A stretch of 64,000 nucleotides of DNA, taken from the NCBI GenBank assembly GCA_034211175.1, contig JAXHUH010000239.1, forward strand, positions 1 through 64,000, written 5' to 3'. Under the pieces are notes generated by a model. It worked only from the letters and a program-made list of their open reading frames with translations. It had not been told where the DNA came from and searched no databases. Below, piece by piece: positions 1 to 9,250 of the stretch. The stretch is from JAXHUH01 sp034211175. GTDB lineage: Bacteria > Actinomycetota > Acidimicrobiia > Acidimicrobiales > CAIXPF01. The first letter of the stretch is position 1. The number at the start of each line of letters is the position of its first letter. The position numbers were made by a program, and so were the translations under genes.

Positions 1-77
1 GCCGATCGCCGGGGCGTGCGGTGCCGGTCCGGGGTGTGGGGCCCCGGACCCGGCCGCCGGACCGGCGATCGGCGATA

Positions 78-98
78 CGTTCGGGCATCGCCCGAACG
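78..98 (+). other. Hairpin in the leader just before the hyuA ribosome binding site
   Basis: A 9-bp perfect inverted repeat (CGTTCGGGC, 3-nt loop, GCCCGAACG) ends about 17 nt before the hyuA start and abuts the purine-rich ribosome binding site ggggagggag. It could shape the start region of the mRNA. No uridine run follows, so it is not an obvious terminator. Its function is not known. Confidence 0.35.
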
Positions 99-115
99 GG
101 GGAGGGAGCCGCACC

Positions 116-2305
116 GTGGGAGCTACGCCCGACGCCCTCGTGGAGCCGTGGCGCATCGGCGTCGACATCGGCGGCACGTTCACCGACCTCGTCGTCGAGG
201 ATCGCACCGGCCGCCACGTGGCGGTGAAGGTCCCGTCCCGACGCGACGACCCCGGTGCCGGCGTGCTCGACGCCGTCGCGGCCACCGCCGGGCGGCTCGG
301 GATCGACGAGCCCACCCTGCTCGGCGGGTGCGCCCTGCTCGTCCACGGTACGACGATCGCGACCAACACGATCCTCGAGGGGACCGGCGCCCGGGTCGGG
401 CTGCTCACCACGGAGGGCTTCCGCGACAGCCTCGCCATCCGCCGGGGCCGCCGCGAGGACCAGTGGGACCACCGCACGCCGTGGCCGCCCGTCCTCGTGC
501 CCCGGTCACGGCGTCTCGGCGTCCGCGAGCGCACGGCGGCCGACGGCACCGAGGTCGTGCCGCTCGACCACGGCGACGTCGACGACGCCGCCAAGGTGCT
601 CGCCGCCGAGGGGGTCGAGGCCATCGCGGTCGCGTTCATGAACAGCTACGCGGACCCGGCCCACGAGCACGAGGCCCTCGAGCTGCTGCGGGCCCACGCC
701 ATCACGCCGTGGCTCGTGGCGTCCGCCGATGTCGCGCCGCTCCTCGGTGAGTACGAGCGCACCTCGACCGCGGTGATCGACGCGACCCTCGCCCCCCGGG
801 TCATCCCGTACCTGCAGGCGCTCGACGAGCGGCTGCGGGCGCTGGGCCTGCGCCGGCCGATGCTGGCGGTGCTGAGCAACGGCGGCGCGACCTCGGTGTC
901 GCGCCTCGCGGCCCGGGCCGCGCAGCTGGTGCTGTCGGGCCCCGCGGCCGCGACGGTGGCACTCGAGCAGACCGCGGGCCGCGACGGCACCGACCTCGTC
1001 TCCATGGAGATCGGCGGCACGAGCTGCGACGTCGCCATCGTCGAGGGCGGGCGGGTCGCGACCACCGACGAGCTCACCGTCGCCGGCTACCACCTCGTCG
1101 TGCCGTCGGTGGAGATCCACACCGTCGGCGCCGGCGGAGGGGCCATCGCCGCGGTCGACGGCGCCGGGCTGCTGACCGTGGGGCCGAGGGGTGCCGGCGC
1201 CGAGCCCGGTCCGGCCTGCTACGGGCGGGGCGGGGAGCTGGCGACCGTCACCGACGCCCACCTGGTGCTCGGGCGCCTGCGGCCCGGTCCGTACGCCGGC
1301 GGGTCGGTCCACCTCGACGCCGGGCTCGCCGCGGCCGCCATCGAGCGCCACGTCGCCCGGCCCCTCGGCATCGACGTCGAGCACGCGGCCCAGGGGATCA
1401 TCCGGCTGCTCGAGCAGCACGTGCGCCACGCGGTGGAGACCGTGAGCGTCGACCGGGGTCGCGACCCGGCCCACCTCACCCTCGTCGCGGCCGGCGGGGC
1501 GGGGGCGATGCACGGGCGGGCCGTGGCCGCCGCGCTCGGTTGCCGGCGCGTGCTCGTCCCCGGCGACGCCGGCGTGCTGTGCGCCCTCGGCATGGTCGCC
1601 GCCGATGCCCGCTGCGACGGCGTGCGGCCGGTCCTCGTCGACCTCGACGCCCCCGGCCCGGACGGCGCCGCGGCGTCGGTCGCACTGGCCGCCGAGACCT
1701 TCGCCCGCCTCGCCGAGGACGCCGTCGCCGATCTGGGAGGTGAGGGGTTCACGGCCGACGACGTGCGCGTCGACCGCGTCGTCGACCTGCGCTACCCCGG
1801 CCAGCTGTGGTCGCTCGGCGTCGACGTCGCACCGACCGGCGCGCTCGACGTCGCCGCGGTACGGGCCGCGTTCGAGGCCCTCCACCAGCGGCGCTTCGGC
1901 CACATCCAGCCGGGCGGCACCATCGAGATCACCGCGTTCCGGGTGTCGGCCCACGCCTCGTTCGACCGGGCCCCGGCCACGGCGGCCGACGGGCCCGGCG
2001 ACCCGACCCTGGTCGAGACCCGTCGCTGCTGGATCGACGCCGACACCGGCTGGGTCGACGTGCCGGTGTGGGACGGGCCGACGCTGGCACCGGGCCTCAC
2101 CCTCGTCGGCCCGGCCGTCGTCGAGGACGCGACCACGACCATCGTCGTCGGGGCCGGCGACACGCTCCGGGTCCACCCGAGCGGCGACCGGGTCATCGAG
2201 CTCGGCGCCGCCGGTGCGGCCTCCGGGCACACGAGCGACGACGCGGGCTCCACCACGGGCCGCAACGGCACCGAGCGGCCGGGCCGCACCGAGCGAGGGG
2301 CGTGA
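116..2305 (+). CDS. hyuA: Hydantoinase/5-oxoprolinase, subunit A (HyuA family)
   Basis: This is the ATP-binding subunit of an ATP-dependent hydantoinase/oxoprolinase-type enzyme, which opens cyclic amide or imide rings in the cytoplasm. The 729-residue protein begins with the actin-like phosphate loop GVDIGGTFTD (residues 15-24). The family motif HGTTIATNT lies near residue 80, and the glycine-rich METIGG-like and GAGGGAIA stretches near residues 300-350. Length and domain order (Hydant_A_N, Hydantoinase_A, C-terminal domain) are normal. The GTG start is preceded by a good purine-rich ribosome binding site. It overlaps hyuB by 4 nt (GTGA), so the two are translationally coupled. The substrate (5-oxoproline, a hydantoin or a related compound) cannot be told from sequence. 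Confidence 0.88.
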   Translation: MGATPDALVEPWRIGVDIGGTFTDLVVEDRTGRHVAVKVPSRRDDPGAGVLDAVAATAGRLGIDEPTLLGGCALLVHGTTIATNTILEGTGARVGLLTTEGFRDSLAIRRGRREDQWDHRTPWPPVLVPRSRRLGVRERTAADGTEVVPLDHGDVDDAAKVLAAEGVEAIAVAFMNSYADPAHEHEALELLRAHAITPWLVASADVAPLLGEYERTSTAVIDATLAPRVIPYLQALDERLRALGLRRPMLAVLSNGGATSVSRLAARAAQLVLSGPAAATVALEQTAGRDGTDLVSMEIGGTSCDVAIVEGGRVATTDELTVAGYHLVVPSVEIHTVGAGGGAIAAVDGAGLLTVGPRGAGAEPGPACYGRGGELATVTDAHLVLGRLRPGPYAGGSVHLDAGLAAAAIERHVARPLGIDVEHAAQGIIRLLEQHVRHAVETVSVDRGRDPAHLTLVAAGGAGAMHGRAVAAALGCRRVLVPGDAGVLCALGMVAADARCDGVRPVLVDLDAPGPDGAAASVALAAETFARLAEDAVADLGGEGFTADDVRVDRVVDLRYPGQLWSLGVDVAPTGALDVAAVRAAFEALHQRRFGHIQPGGTIEITAFRVSAHASFDRAPATAADGPGDPTLVETRRCWIDADTGWVDVPVWDGPTLAPGLTLVGPAVVEDATTTIVVGAGDTLRVHPSGDRVIELGAAGAASGHTSDDAGSTTGRNGTERPGRTERGA

Positions 2306-4224
2306 CCGTGCACGACCACGACACGAGGGGCACGACCGAGCCGACCGAGCCGATCGACCCGATCCGACTCAGCCTGACCCAGCACCGCCTCGACCACATC
2401 TCCCGCCACATGGGCTGGGTGATGGAGCGCACCGCCCGGAGCCCGATCTTCAGCCAGTCCCACGACTTCTCGTGCTTCATCACCGACGCCGCGGGGACGC
2501 TCGTCTCGAACGCCGACGGCATCCCGATCCACACCGGCGGCGGCGGCTTCGCGGTGCGCGCCCTGCTCGCCGCGTTCGCCGCGCCAGCGCACGGCGACGA
2601 CGAGGGTGGCGCCGACGCCGACGACGCAGAGGGCAACGCAGACCCGGCCGGGCCCGACATCGCCGACGGCGACGTGTTCCTGCTCAACGACCCGTACGCG
2701 GCCGGCGGCAACCACCTCCCCGACTGGGTGATCGCCCGCCCGGTCTTCGCCACGGACGACTCGGGCACGCCACGGCTCGTCGCCTTCTGCTGCAACCGGG
2801 CCCACCAGTCCGACATCGGCGGTGGCGCGGCCGGCACCTACAACCCCGAGGCGACCGAGATCTACCACGAGGGCCTCCGCCTCCCGCCGGTGCGGATCGT
2901 CGAGCGGGGCCGGCGGCGCGACGACCTGTGGGCCCTGCTGCTGCTCAACGTGCGCACGCCCCACAAGCTCGACGGCGACCTCCGGGCCATGATCGGCTCC
3001 ACCCGCATCGGCGCCGAGCGGATCGTCGCGCTCGTCGACGAGGTCGGCCTCGACGGCACCGTCGCCCTGTTCGCCGCCATCTGCGACCACGCCGAGCGGC
3101 GGTTCCGCCAGGCGATCTCGGAGCTGACCGACGGGCGCTACGAGGCCGACGAGAGCACCGACAACGACTGCTTCGACGAGGTCGCGACCACGGTCCGGGT
3201 GGCGGTCACGATCGACGGCGACGCCATGACCGTCGACTTCAGCGGCACCGACCCCCAGATGCGAGGGTTCAAGAACAGCTCGGTCGCCAACACCTACTCG
3301 GCCGTCTACCTGGCCGTCGCCGCGTTCCTCGAGCCCGACCTGCCCCGCAACGAGGGCGCGTTCCGGGCGGTGCGGATCGTCGCCCCCGAGGGCACCGTGG
3401 TCAACGCCCGCCCGCCGGCGCCCATGACCATGAACACGGTGTACGTGGCCCACGAGATCGTCCACGCGGTGTGGAAGGCGCTCGCGCAGGCCGCGCCGGA
3501 GCGGGCGCTCGCCGGGTGGGGCAAGAACATCCACGGCATCACCGCCGGCCATCCGACCGGGCGGCGGGGCGGGCGCAGCGATGAGCCGTGGGTCCTCTAC
3601 CACTGGGCCTCGTCCGCCGGGGGCGGCGCCATCGCCGGTCGCGACGGCTTCGACCAGATCGGCCACCTCATCGCGCTCGGCGGGCTGACCCTGCCGAACC
3701 TGGAGAGCGCCGAGCAGGAGTACCCGATGCGGTTCCGGCGCCAGGAGCTGCGCCGCGACGCCGGCGGCCCCGGGCAGTGGCGGGGCGGCACCGGCATCCA
3801 CTACGAGGTCGACGTCGCGGCCGACGCCACGTGGTCGTTCCGCGGCGAGGGCCTGGGCCCGCCGAGCGGGTACGGGGTGCGGGGCGGCGGGGCCGGCGCC
3901 AACGGCACGATGTCGCTCACCCCGCTCGCCGAGGTCGACCACGACGCGCCGCTCGGCGAGGACGGCCCGGCGTCGGTGCCCGCACCCCGCTTCGGTCTCG
4001 CCCACCACCCGCCGACCCGGGTCGTGGCCACCTCACCCGGCGGAGGCGGCTGGGGCGACCCGCTCGAGCGCGACCCGGCCGCCGTGGCCCGCGACGTGGC
4101 CGACGGGGTGGTCAGCACGGAGGCCGCGGCCCGCGACTACGGCGTCGTGCTCGCCGCCGACGGCACCGGCGTCGACGAGCCCGCCACCACCGCCCACCGG
4201 GCCCACCTGCGCTCACAGCGGTAG
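2302..4224 (+). CDS. hyuB: Hydantoinase/5-oxoprolinase, subunit B (HyuB family)
   Basis: This is the partner subunit of the preceding HyuA, together forming a cytoplasmic ATP-dependent ring-opening amidohydrolase. The GTG start at 2302 overlaps the hyuA stop. It gives about 640 residues, somewhat longer than many HyuB proteins. The typical N-terminal FSCFITDAAGTLVS region, the NDPYAAGGNHLPDW motif and the C-terminal PGGGGWGDPLERDP motif are all present. An acidic, low-complexity insertion (about residues 95-120, rich in Asp, Gly and Ala) sits between the first conserved block and NDPYAAGG. It is probably a surface loop. The gene ends in front of the convergent palindromic repeats at 4251-4360. 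Confidence 0.87.
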   Translation: MTVHDHDTRGTTEPTEPIDPIRLSLTQHRLDHISRHMGWVMERTARSPIFSQSHDFSCFITDAAGTLVSNADGIPIHTGGGGFAVRALLAAFAAPAHGDDEGGADADDAEGNADPAGPDIADGDVFLLNDPYAAGGNHLPDWVIARPVFATDDSGTPRLVAFCCNRAHQSDIGGGAAGTYNPEATEIYHEGLRLPPVRIVERGRRRDDLWALLLLNVRTPHKLDGDLRAMIGSTRIGAERIVALVDEVGLDGTVALFAAICDHAERRFRQAISELTDGRYEADESTDNDCFDEVATTVRVAVTIDGDAMTVDFSGTDPQMRGFKNSSVANTYSAVYLAVAAFLEPDLPRNEGAFRAVRIVAPEGTVVNARPPAPMTMNTVYVAHEIVHAVWKALAQAAPERALAGWGKNIHGITAGHPTGRRGGRSDEPWVLYHWASSAGGGAIAGRDGFDQIGHLIALGGLTLPNLESAEQEYPMRFRRQELRRDAGGPGQWRGGTGIHYEVDVAADATWSFRGEGLGPPSGYGVRGGGAGANGTMSLTPLAEVDHDAPLGEDGPASVPAPRFGLAHHPPTRVVATSPGGGGWGDPLERDPAAVARDVADGVVSTEAAARDYGVVLAADGTGVDEPATTAHRAHLRSQR

Positions 4225-4250
4225 CCGCGCCGGCACAGATCCCCACCCCG

Positions 4251-4360
4251 AACTGGCCCCACCGGAGTGCCACCGGCGGTCGTTCACGGGGACCAGAACA
4301 AGATCAGGCCGAACTGGCCCCACCGGAGTGCCACCGGCGGTCGTTCGCGGGGTCCAGAAC
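4251..4360. repeat. Two palindromic repeat units (family copies A1 and A2), period 61 bp
   Basis: Two nearly identical 49-bp units (4251-4299 and 4312-4360) are separated by a 12-bp spacer. Each runs from aactggcccc through the core tgccaccggcgg to a right arm ggggaccagaac or ggggtccagaac, so a unit can fold into a long imperfect hairpin. They fill the gap between the convergent hyuB and nitroreductase genes. The same family recurs at 19676-19725, 20450-20622 and 46321-46369. The position suggests a bidirectional terminator or a REP-like element. Confidence 0.8.
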
Positions 4361-4364
4361 GGGG

Positions 4365-4970
4365 TCAGGGGCGGTGGACGACCGGTGCGGGGCGTTCGGG
4401 GACGGGCACCTCGCCGGTCGGCCAACCGAGGTAGATGGCGGCCACGACCTGATCGTCGGGCCCGAACCCGCACAGCTCGCGCACCGCGGGCGCCTCGGTG
4501 ACCACGCCGCTGCCCCAGAAGCTGGCGAGGCCGGCCGCGGTGGCCGCGAGCAGCAGCGTCTGGACCCCGGCGGCGACCGCGTCGCGGTTCTCGGCCCGGA
4601 CCACCGGGTCGTCGTCGTGGGCCGAGGCGACGAGCAGCATCACCGGCGCCCGCAGGTACTTGCCCAGCGCCTTGACGATCTTCGCGTCGGGCGCACCCCG
4701 GCCCGCGAGGTGCTCGGCGCACGCCTCGCCGAGCCGGGCCCGGGCATCGCCGGTCAGCGCGGCGAAGCGCCACGGCCACGTCCGATGATGGTTCGGCGCC
4801 CACGTCGCCAACTCGCACAGGCGATCGACGAGCGCGTCGTCGACCGGTCGCTCCGCGTCGAGGAGCAGGCTGGTGCGCCGGCTGCGGGCCAGGTCGTCGA
4901 AGCGGTCGAGCACCGTGTGCTCGTCGTTCGCGGGCCGGGCCGGGTCGTCGAAGCAGTCGGGCGCACCCAT
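4365..4970 (-). CDS. Nitroreductase-family FMN oxidoreductase
   Basis: This is a predicted FMN- and NAD(P)H-dependent nitroreductase-fold protein of the short YdjA-like type. It would be a soluble reductase of unknown substrate. The ATG at 4970 gives 201 residues; an in-frame start at 5024 would add 18 residues without family support. Family signals are the early RRTSLLL segment (flavin phosphate contact), CELATWAPNHHRTWPWRF in the middle, and GLASFWGSG followed by YLGWPTGEVP near the C-terminus. The last codons abut repeat unit A2. It is not obviously in an operon with the lipoprotein gene upstream. Confidence 0.8.
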   Translation of the reverse strand: MGAPDCFDDPARPANDEHTVLDRFDDLARSRRTSLLLDAERPVDDALVDRLCELATWAPNHHRTWPWRFAALTGDARARLGEACAEHLAGRGAPDAKIVKALGKYLRAPVMLLVASAHDDDPVVRAENRDAVAAGVQTLLLAATAAGLASFWGSGVVTEAPAVRELCGFGPDDQVVAAIYLGWPTGEVPVPERPAPVVHRP

Positions 4971-5033
4971 CGACCCCAGTGTGGCCGCCGGGCGGCGCAT
5001 GGTGCGCACCCGGCGGCTCGGCACCGGGAACGA

Positions 5034-5684
5034 TCAGGCCGGGCAGGCCACCGCGGTCTGCGACAGCGCGTTGCAGAACGACGCCCGGGTGATCTGCCAG
5101 GTGCCGTTCACCTGGTTGGCCTCACCGGGCAGGTCGGTCGCGATCGGCGCGCCGTTCAGCGAGACGTCGAACGTGAACGTGGCGTTGGTGCCGTTCACCA
5201 CGACGTCGTCGAACGCGAAGTCGACCGTGCCGATGCCGTTCGCGACCTGGACCACCGTCGTGTGGGTCGCCTCGAGGTCGGCGCTGTCCTCGATGAGCGG
5301 CGCCTTGGTCGCCCACGGCACCGACAGGTCGAACACCGTCTCCGCTGCGGCCAGCACCTCGGCCGCGGCCGCCGGGTCGGCCGGGGGCGCGGTCGTGTCG
5401 GTCGGCGCCGCGGTCGTCGGGGTCGGGGCCGTCGTGTCGGTCGGGACCGCGGTCGTGTCGGTCGGGACCGTCGTGGTCGTGTCCTCGGGGAGCGGGAGAC
5501 CGCCGTCGGTCTCGTCCGCCCCGTCGGGGAGCGAGGTGGTCGACGCCGGCACCGAGTCCGTCGTCTCCACCGCCGGTGGAGAACCGACCTCGCCACCGAG
5601 GTCACCCACCGTCGAGCATCCTGCCAGTACCGCCGCCACCGCCACCGCCGGCACAAGCGTCATCGTTCGCACGCGCTTGTACAT
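5034..5684 (-). CDS. Lipoprotein with Thr/Pro-rich linker, unknown function
   Basis: This 216-residue protein starts MYKRVRTMTLVPAVAVAAVLAGC, carrying a short positive N-region, a hydrophobic stretch and a lipobox (LAGC). It should be an exported, lipid-anchored surface protein. Residues about 40-105 are a Thr/Pro/Ala/Asp linker containing repeated PTDTTA units. The remaining C-terminal part of about 110 residues (starting near FDLSVPWATKAPLIED) looks like a small folded domain. It resembles the NTF2-like low-molecular-weight lipoprotein domains of actinobacteria, but I cannot assign a family with certainty. The ATG chosen places the signal peptide at the very N-terminus; the reading frame is open far upstream with no supporting signal. 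Confidence 0.72.
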   Translation of the reverse strand: MYKRVRTMTLVPAVAVAAVLAGCSTVGDLGGEVGSPPAVETTDSVPASTTSLPDGADETDGGLPLPEDTTTTVPTDTTAVPTDTTAPTPTTAAPTDTTAPPADPAAAAEVLAAAETVFDLSVPWATKAPLIEDSADLEATHTTVVQVANGIGTVDFAFDDVVVNGTNATFTFDVSLNGAPIATDLPGEANQVNGTWQITRASFCNALSQTAVACPA

Positions 5685-5737
5685 GACAAACACGTTACAG
5701 CGCCGCGACAGGCTTGAAATGGGCTCGGAGCGAAGCA

Positions 5738-7213
5738 TCACAGCTCGTGCACCATCCGCCCTCGTGGGCTGCGGAAGTAGTGGAGCGGCGAGTAGCCGGC
5801 GAGGTTCGACACGCGGTCGGTGTAGAGCCAGGCGTACTGCTCGACCTGCGCGCCGAAGCTCGACAGCTCGCTCCCGGCCCAGAACAGCGAGCCCCACCAC
5901 GGGTGGTAGGCGGAGGCGACCCGTTCCTCCAGCTCCTCGCGCCGTTCCTCCAGCGAGCGGATCCGCCCCAACAGGCCCTCGACCACCACGTGGCGCTGGC
6001 GCCGGTCGAGCTCCTCGGGGCTGGCGTCGGGGCCATCCCAGTCGAGGTGGAGCTGGGCGACGCCCGAGATCTCGCCGTCGAGCACCGCCCGCTGCAGACG
6101 CAGCTCGTCGTGGCACGCGGCCAGTTCCTCGTCGAGGCGCTCGATCGCGTCGAGCTCGTCGCCGTGGGCGCTCAGCGCGGCCAGCTCGGTCACCATCTCC
6201 TGGATGATCATGCACGTGCGCCAGCCGCTCTGGACGTTGGCCCGCAGCACGTCGCCGTAGATGTGGTCGCCCACGTAGAGGATCTCGTCGCCCCGGGCGC
6301 CGAGCACCGACTCGAACTCGGCGATGTTGCCGCCCTGGTAGAGCCGGCCGCGACGGAACGACGACACCGGCGCCCACCCGTCGTCGGACTCGCCGAGGAA
6401 CGGCTCCCGCCCGGTGAACCACAGGGGCTTGCGCGCCGAGGTGACGATCACGTCGAAGTACCGGCGCCACGACGGGTACTGGTCGAGCGCCCCGTCGAGC
6501 AGGTGGGTCATCAGGGCGTCGGTCGCCTCCGGGCCCGAGTTGGTCAGCAGGAACAGCCGCTTGCCGGAGCTGCGGAGGCGGTGGAGCGTCGCGCCGAGGC
6601 GGGGGTCGCGCACGACGTAGCGGTCGAAGTCCGACGCCAGCGTGCGGAACACCTCGCCGGAGCCGTGGGCCTCGTCGATCGAGGCCCGCACGTCGCGGAA
6701 CAGCTCCTCGTGGTCGACCTCGATGCCGCGGCGCTCGTACTCGTCGACCGCCGCCGCGTAGACCGACACCTCGGCCAGCGCGTAGAGCGTGTCGACCCAG
6801 TGGTAGCGCCGGTTCCCGGGCCGCAGGCGTCGGGTCTCGTAGAGGGCCCGGCGCTCGTCCCGGCTCAGCTCTCGAGTGCCGTGGTACGCCCGCTTCACGT
6901 AGCGGTGGCGGTCCATCTTGAGGACGTTGCCGTAGCGGGTGTCGACGAGCAGGCCCCGGATCGGGTAGTCGGCGAGATCGGGGAGGTCGGCGAACCACTC
7001 CGGCCAACCGCGCTCGACCATCCGCTGGCGCGTCAGCCGGACGCTGAGCTGGTCCATCTCCGGCTGGTGGTACACGGCGAGCGTGTAGTCCATGTCGAAG
7101 CCGACGACCGCGACCTGGTCCATCCGGAGGCTGCGGGAGCAGAACACGCGGCTGCGCCTCGCCGGGACGGACGGGCCGGACACTCGACGGGCGACGGAGG
7201 GTGACTCGGGCAT
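5738..7213 (-). CDS. HAD-superfamily 5'-nucleotidase (cytosolic purine 5'-nucleotidase-like)
   Basis: This is a predicted cytoplasmic HAD-type nucleotidase that dephosphorylates nucleoside monophosphates. The catalytic HAD motif I is GFDMDYTLAVY (nucleophile and acid/base Asp in DMD), preceded by a VFCSRSLRMDQ segment that is part of the conserved family N-terminus. This supports the upstream ATG at 7213. Motif II is LFLLTNSGPE, and motif III/IV is ILYVGDHIYGDV. The 491-residue length fits the IMP/GMP-specific nucleotidase family (5_nucleotid). The C-terminal third is a helical region rich in Glu and Arg. Confidence 0.85.
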   Translation of the reverse strand: MPESPSVARRVSGPSVPARRSRVFCSRSLRMDQVAVVGFDMDYTLAVYHQPEMDQLSVRLTRQRMVERGWPEWFADLPDLADYPIRGLLVDTRYGNVLKMDRHRYVKRAYHGTRELSRDERRALYETRRLRPGNRRYHWVDTLYALAEVSVYAAAVDEYERRGIEVDHEELFRDVRASIDEAHGSGEVFRTLASDFDRYVVRDPRLGATLHRLRSSGKRLFLLTNSGPEATDALMTHLLDGALDQYPSWRRYFDVIVTSARKPLWFTGREPFLGESDDGWAPVSSFRRGRLYQGGNIAEFESVLGARGDEILYVGDHIYGDVLRANVQSGWRTCMIIQEMVTELAALSAHGDELDAIERLDEELAACHDELRLQRAVLDGEISGVAQLHLDWDGPDASPEELDRRQRHVVVEGLLGRIRSLEERREELEERVASAYHPWWGSLFWAGSELSSFGAQVEQYAWLYTDRVSNLAGYSPLHYFRSPRGRMVHEL

Positions 7214-7289
7214 CTGCGCGCCGGACGGTACCAGTACCGGACCCGCCGACGGGGCACCCGTACCCGTGTGGGACGGGGCTGCGCGCGAT

Positions 7290-7529
7290 TCAGTCGGGAA
7301 GTGCGCGCCCGGAGAGCTCGTGCACGATCTGGCGGGCCGAGACGACCACGGCGACGGCCGTGATCACCGCGAGGACGGGCAACGTCCCCGGGAAGGCCAG
7401 CGCAGCGATCGTCACCGCGCTCAGGAGGGCGAGACGCACGGGCAGCGAGGGATCGAACGTCACCCGGCGGGGTTCGCGGGACGAGAGGCTCGGATCGTTG
7501 GTCGTCGTGACGCCACTGAGATCCACCAT
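7290..7529 (-). CDS. Small membrane protein, unknown
   Basis: This 79-residue protein starts at an ATG preceded by gagggaggcgag, a strong ribosome binding site that decides against the upstream in-frame start at 7625. After about 28 polar residues there are two hydrophobic segments close together (RLALLSAVTIAALAF and LPVLAVITAVAVVVSA), which could form a membrane hairpin. A short tail ends GRALPD. The resemblance to other small actinobacterial membrane proteins is only general. It stands alone between the nucleotidase and the DUF4031 locus. Confidence 0.5.
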   Translation of the reverse strand: MVDLSGVTTTNDPSLSSREPRRVTFDPSLPVRLALLSAVTIAALAFPGTLPVLAVITAVAVVVSARQIVHELSGRALPD

Positions 7530-7621
7530 CTCGCCTCCCTCATGTGCTATGGCCACCATAGCGATGCCCCGTGACAATGCGACCTCGGCTGGGTCGATCC
7601 ACCCACCGCATCGTCGACCGT

Positions 7622-8321
7622 TCACCCGCCGGTTGCCTCCGGGTCACCCCAGAGGAGCTCGACGGCCGATGCCGGACCGTCGCCGCTGCGGTGAACCACC
7701 ACGGCGCCGGGACCCGGCGGGCCCGCTGTCGCCACCTCGGCGCCCCGGATGATCACGGCACCCGCTGCAGGTCGCACGAACACCGCGACCTCGAGTGCCT
7801 GCACCTCGGGCACCCGGGGTGACGATGCGCCTGTACCCACCGCGGGCTCGATCCAAGCCACCGCATCGGACGCCACCGCGCGGGGCCAGGCGGCGCCCGT
7901 GCCACCGCGGCCGGCGCCGACCGCGGAACCCACCGCGTCGGCTGCGGCCGCGGCCGCACGGCCGTCGACGGCGGTGAGGAGGTGCTCGATGCGCGCCGTC
8001 AGCTCGGCGGCGCCGACATCGGAGCGCACCACGGCCTCGCCCACGGTCAGCCACCGGGGCGGGCGCCGCGCCGCGTCGACGCAGGCCCGAGGCCCGCAGA
8101 CGGCGCACGAGGACACGACTGGGCACCGCCTCGGCGCCGAGCGCCAGTGCCCGCTGACGGGTGGCGCGGTCGACGTCGTAGTGGTCGCCCTGGAAGGCGA
8201 GACGGCGCATGCCCAGCGCCGCGGCGAAGGCGTGGAGCTCGTCGGGCGCCGAATCACTGACCAGGTGGGCCCACAGGTCACCGCGCCACGGCCAGCGCGC
8301 CTCGTCGACCAGGATCGCCAC
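7622..8321 (-). pseudogene. DUF4031-domain gene split by a frameshift
   Basis: The first about 80 codons from GTG 8321 encode a clear DUF4031 domain, with VAILVDEARWPWRG, DELHAFAAALG and FQGDHYDVDR as landmarks. Near RRLRASGL (about 8078-8095) that frame turns into implausible Arg/Gly-rich sequence. A neighbouring frame then becomes protein-like (RWLTVGEAVVRSDVG onwards) and runs to a stop at 7622. The full interval is 700 nt, one more than a multiple of three, as expected from one extra base. The gene starts 15 nt after the desaturase-like gene. The alternative is two separate genes, the second from an internal GTG. Function unknown. Confidence 0.6.
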
Positions 8322-8335
8322 CGGGCGTCGCCGGA

Positions 8336-9241
8336 TCAGACCGAGGCGAGCTGCTCCTCGCGGCGGGCGGCGAGGCGGGTGCCGACCCGGCGGATCTTCT
8401 CGATGTACTTCAAGGTCGCGTCGCGGGCCTGCTCGGCCTCGGGCGAGAGCCCCTCGAGGGACTCGATGCCCCAGTGACGCACCACGACCGGCAGGAGGAT
8501 CTGCTCGTAGTGGATGAGGAAGTCGTAGATCCCGGCCTTGGCGATCGCCTGGGAGTGCTCGGTGAAGTTGGGGATGCCGGTTCCCGGCATCTCGAAGTCG
8601 CGCACCTGGTCCCGGATGGCCAGCATCATGGCCGACGGGTCGACCTCGATCGCGGCCTTGGCGATGTCGCGGTAGAAGAGGAAGTGGTGGTTCTCGTCGG
8701 TGGCCACCCGGCTCATGATCCGGTAGGCGGCCTCGTCGTCGATCATCTTCCCGGTGTTGCGGTGGGCGATGCGGGTGGCCAGCTCCTGGAGGGCCAGGTA
8801 GGCGAACCCGTCGGCCGCGGTCGGCGGCTCGGGCACCGCACCCGAGGACATCTGCACCATGCGGGCCCGCTCGAGACCGACCGGGTCGACCGCCCGGGTC
8901 ACCGTGAGGTAGTCGCGGATCACGATGGAGTGGCGTCCCTCCTCCGCGGTCCAGCGCCGGACCCACTCACCCCACGCGCCGTCGCGGCCAAACATCCGCT
9001 CGACGTCACGGAAGTAGTACGGGAGGTTGTCCTCGGTCAGGAGGTTGACGAACAGCGCGCTCCGGATCTCGGGCGCGAGGTCGACCTCGTTGGGGTCCCA
9101 CTCGTAGCCCTCCTCGAAGTCGCGTCCGCGACTCCAGGGCACGAGGTCGTGGGGCATCCATTCCTTGCTCGCGTTGATGTGGCGCTCGAGGAGGGTCTCG
9201 GCGACAGGGGCGAGCTCGCTCAGCAGTGCCAGATCGTTCAC
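8336..9241 (-). CDS. Acyl-ACP desaturase-like diiron protein (DesA family)
   Basis: This is a predicted ferritin-like diiron enzyme of the soluble stearoyl-ACP desaturase type. Such enzymes introduce a double bond into fatty acids on acyl carrier protein. The 301-residue protein has the paired carboxylate/His motifs EEGRHS (about residue 115-120) and DENHHF (about residue 200), spaced as in the family, plus the AHRNTGKMIDDEAAY helix. The GTG at 9241 is the only in-frame start close to the conserved N-terminus (NDLALLSEL). A TetR-type palindrome lies 10-29 nt upstream, suggesting control by a repressor sensing acyl-CoA or membrane state. Its relatives are the mycobacterial DesA1/DesA2 proteins. 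The true substrate is unknown. Confidence 0.82.
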   Translation of the reverse strand: MNDLALLSELAPVAETLLERHINASKEWMPHDLVPWSRGRDFEEGYEWDPNEVDLAPEIRSALFVNLLTEDNLPYYFRDVERMFGRDGAWGEWVRRWTAEEGRHSIVIRDYLTVTRAVDPVGLERARMVQMSSGAVPEPPTAADGFAYLALQELATRIAHRNTGKMIDDEAAYRIMSRVATDENHHFLFYRDIAKAAIEVDPSAMMLAIRDQVRDFEMPGTGIPNFTEHSQAIAKAGIYDFLIHYEQILLPVVVRHWGIESLEGLSPEAEQARDATLKYIEKIRRVGTRLAARREEQLASV

Positions 9242-9250
9242 GACCGCCAG

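Noticed and set aside
506..2230. Long open frame on the minus strand opposite hyuA, and similar long frames opposite most genes (for example 29147-30736 and 42623-44746)
   Set aside because: They are the antisense shadows expected in very GC-rich coding DNA: composition is Arg/Gly/Pro-rich and no motif is recognisable.
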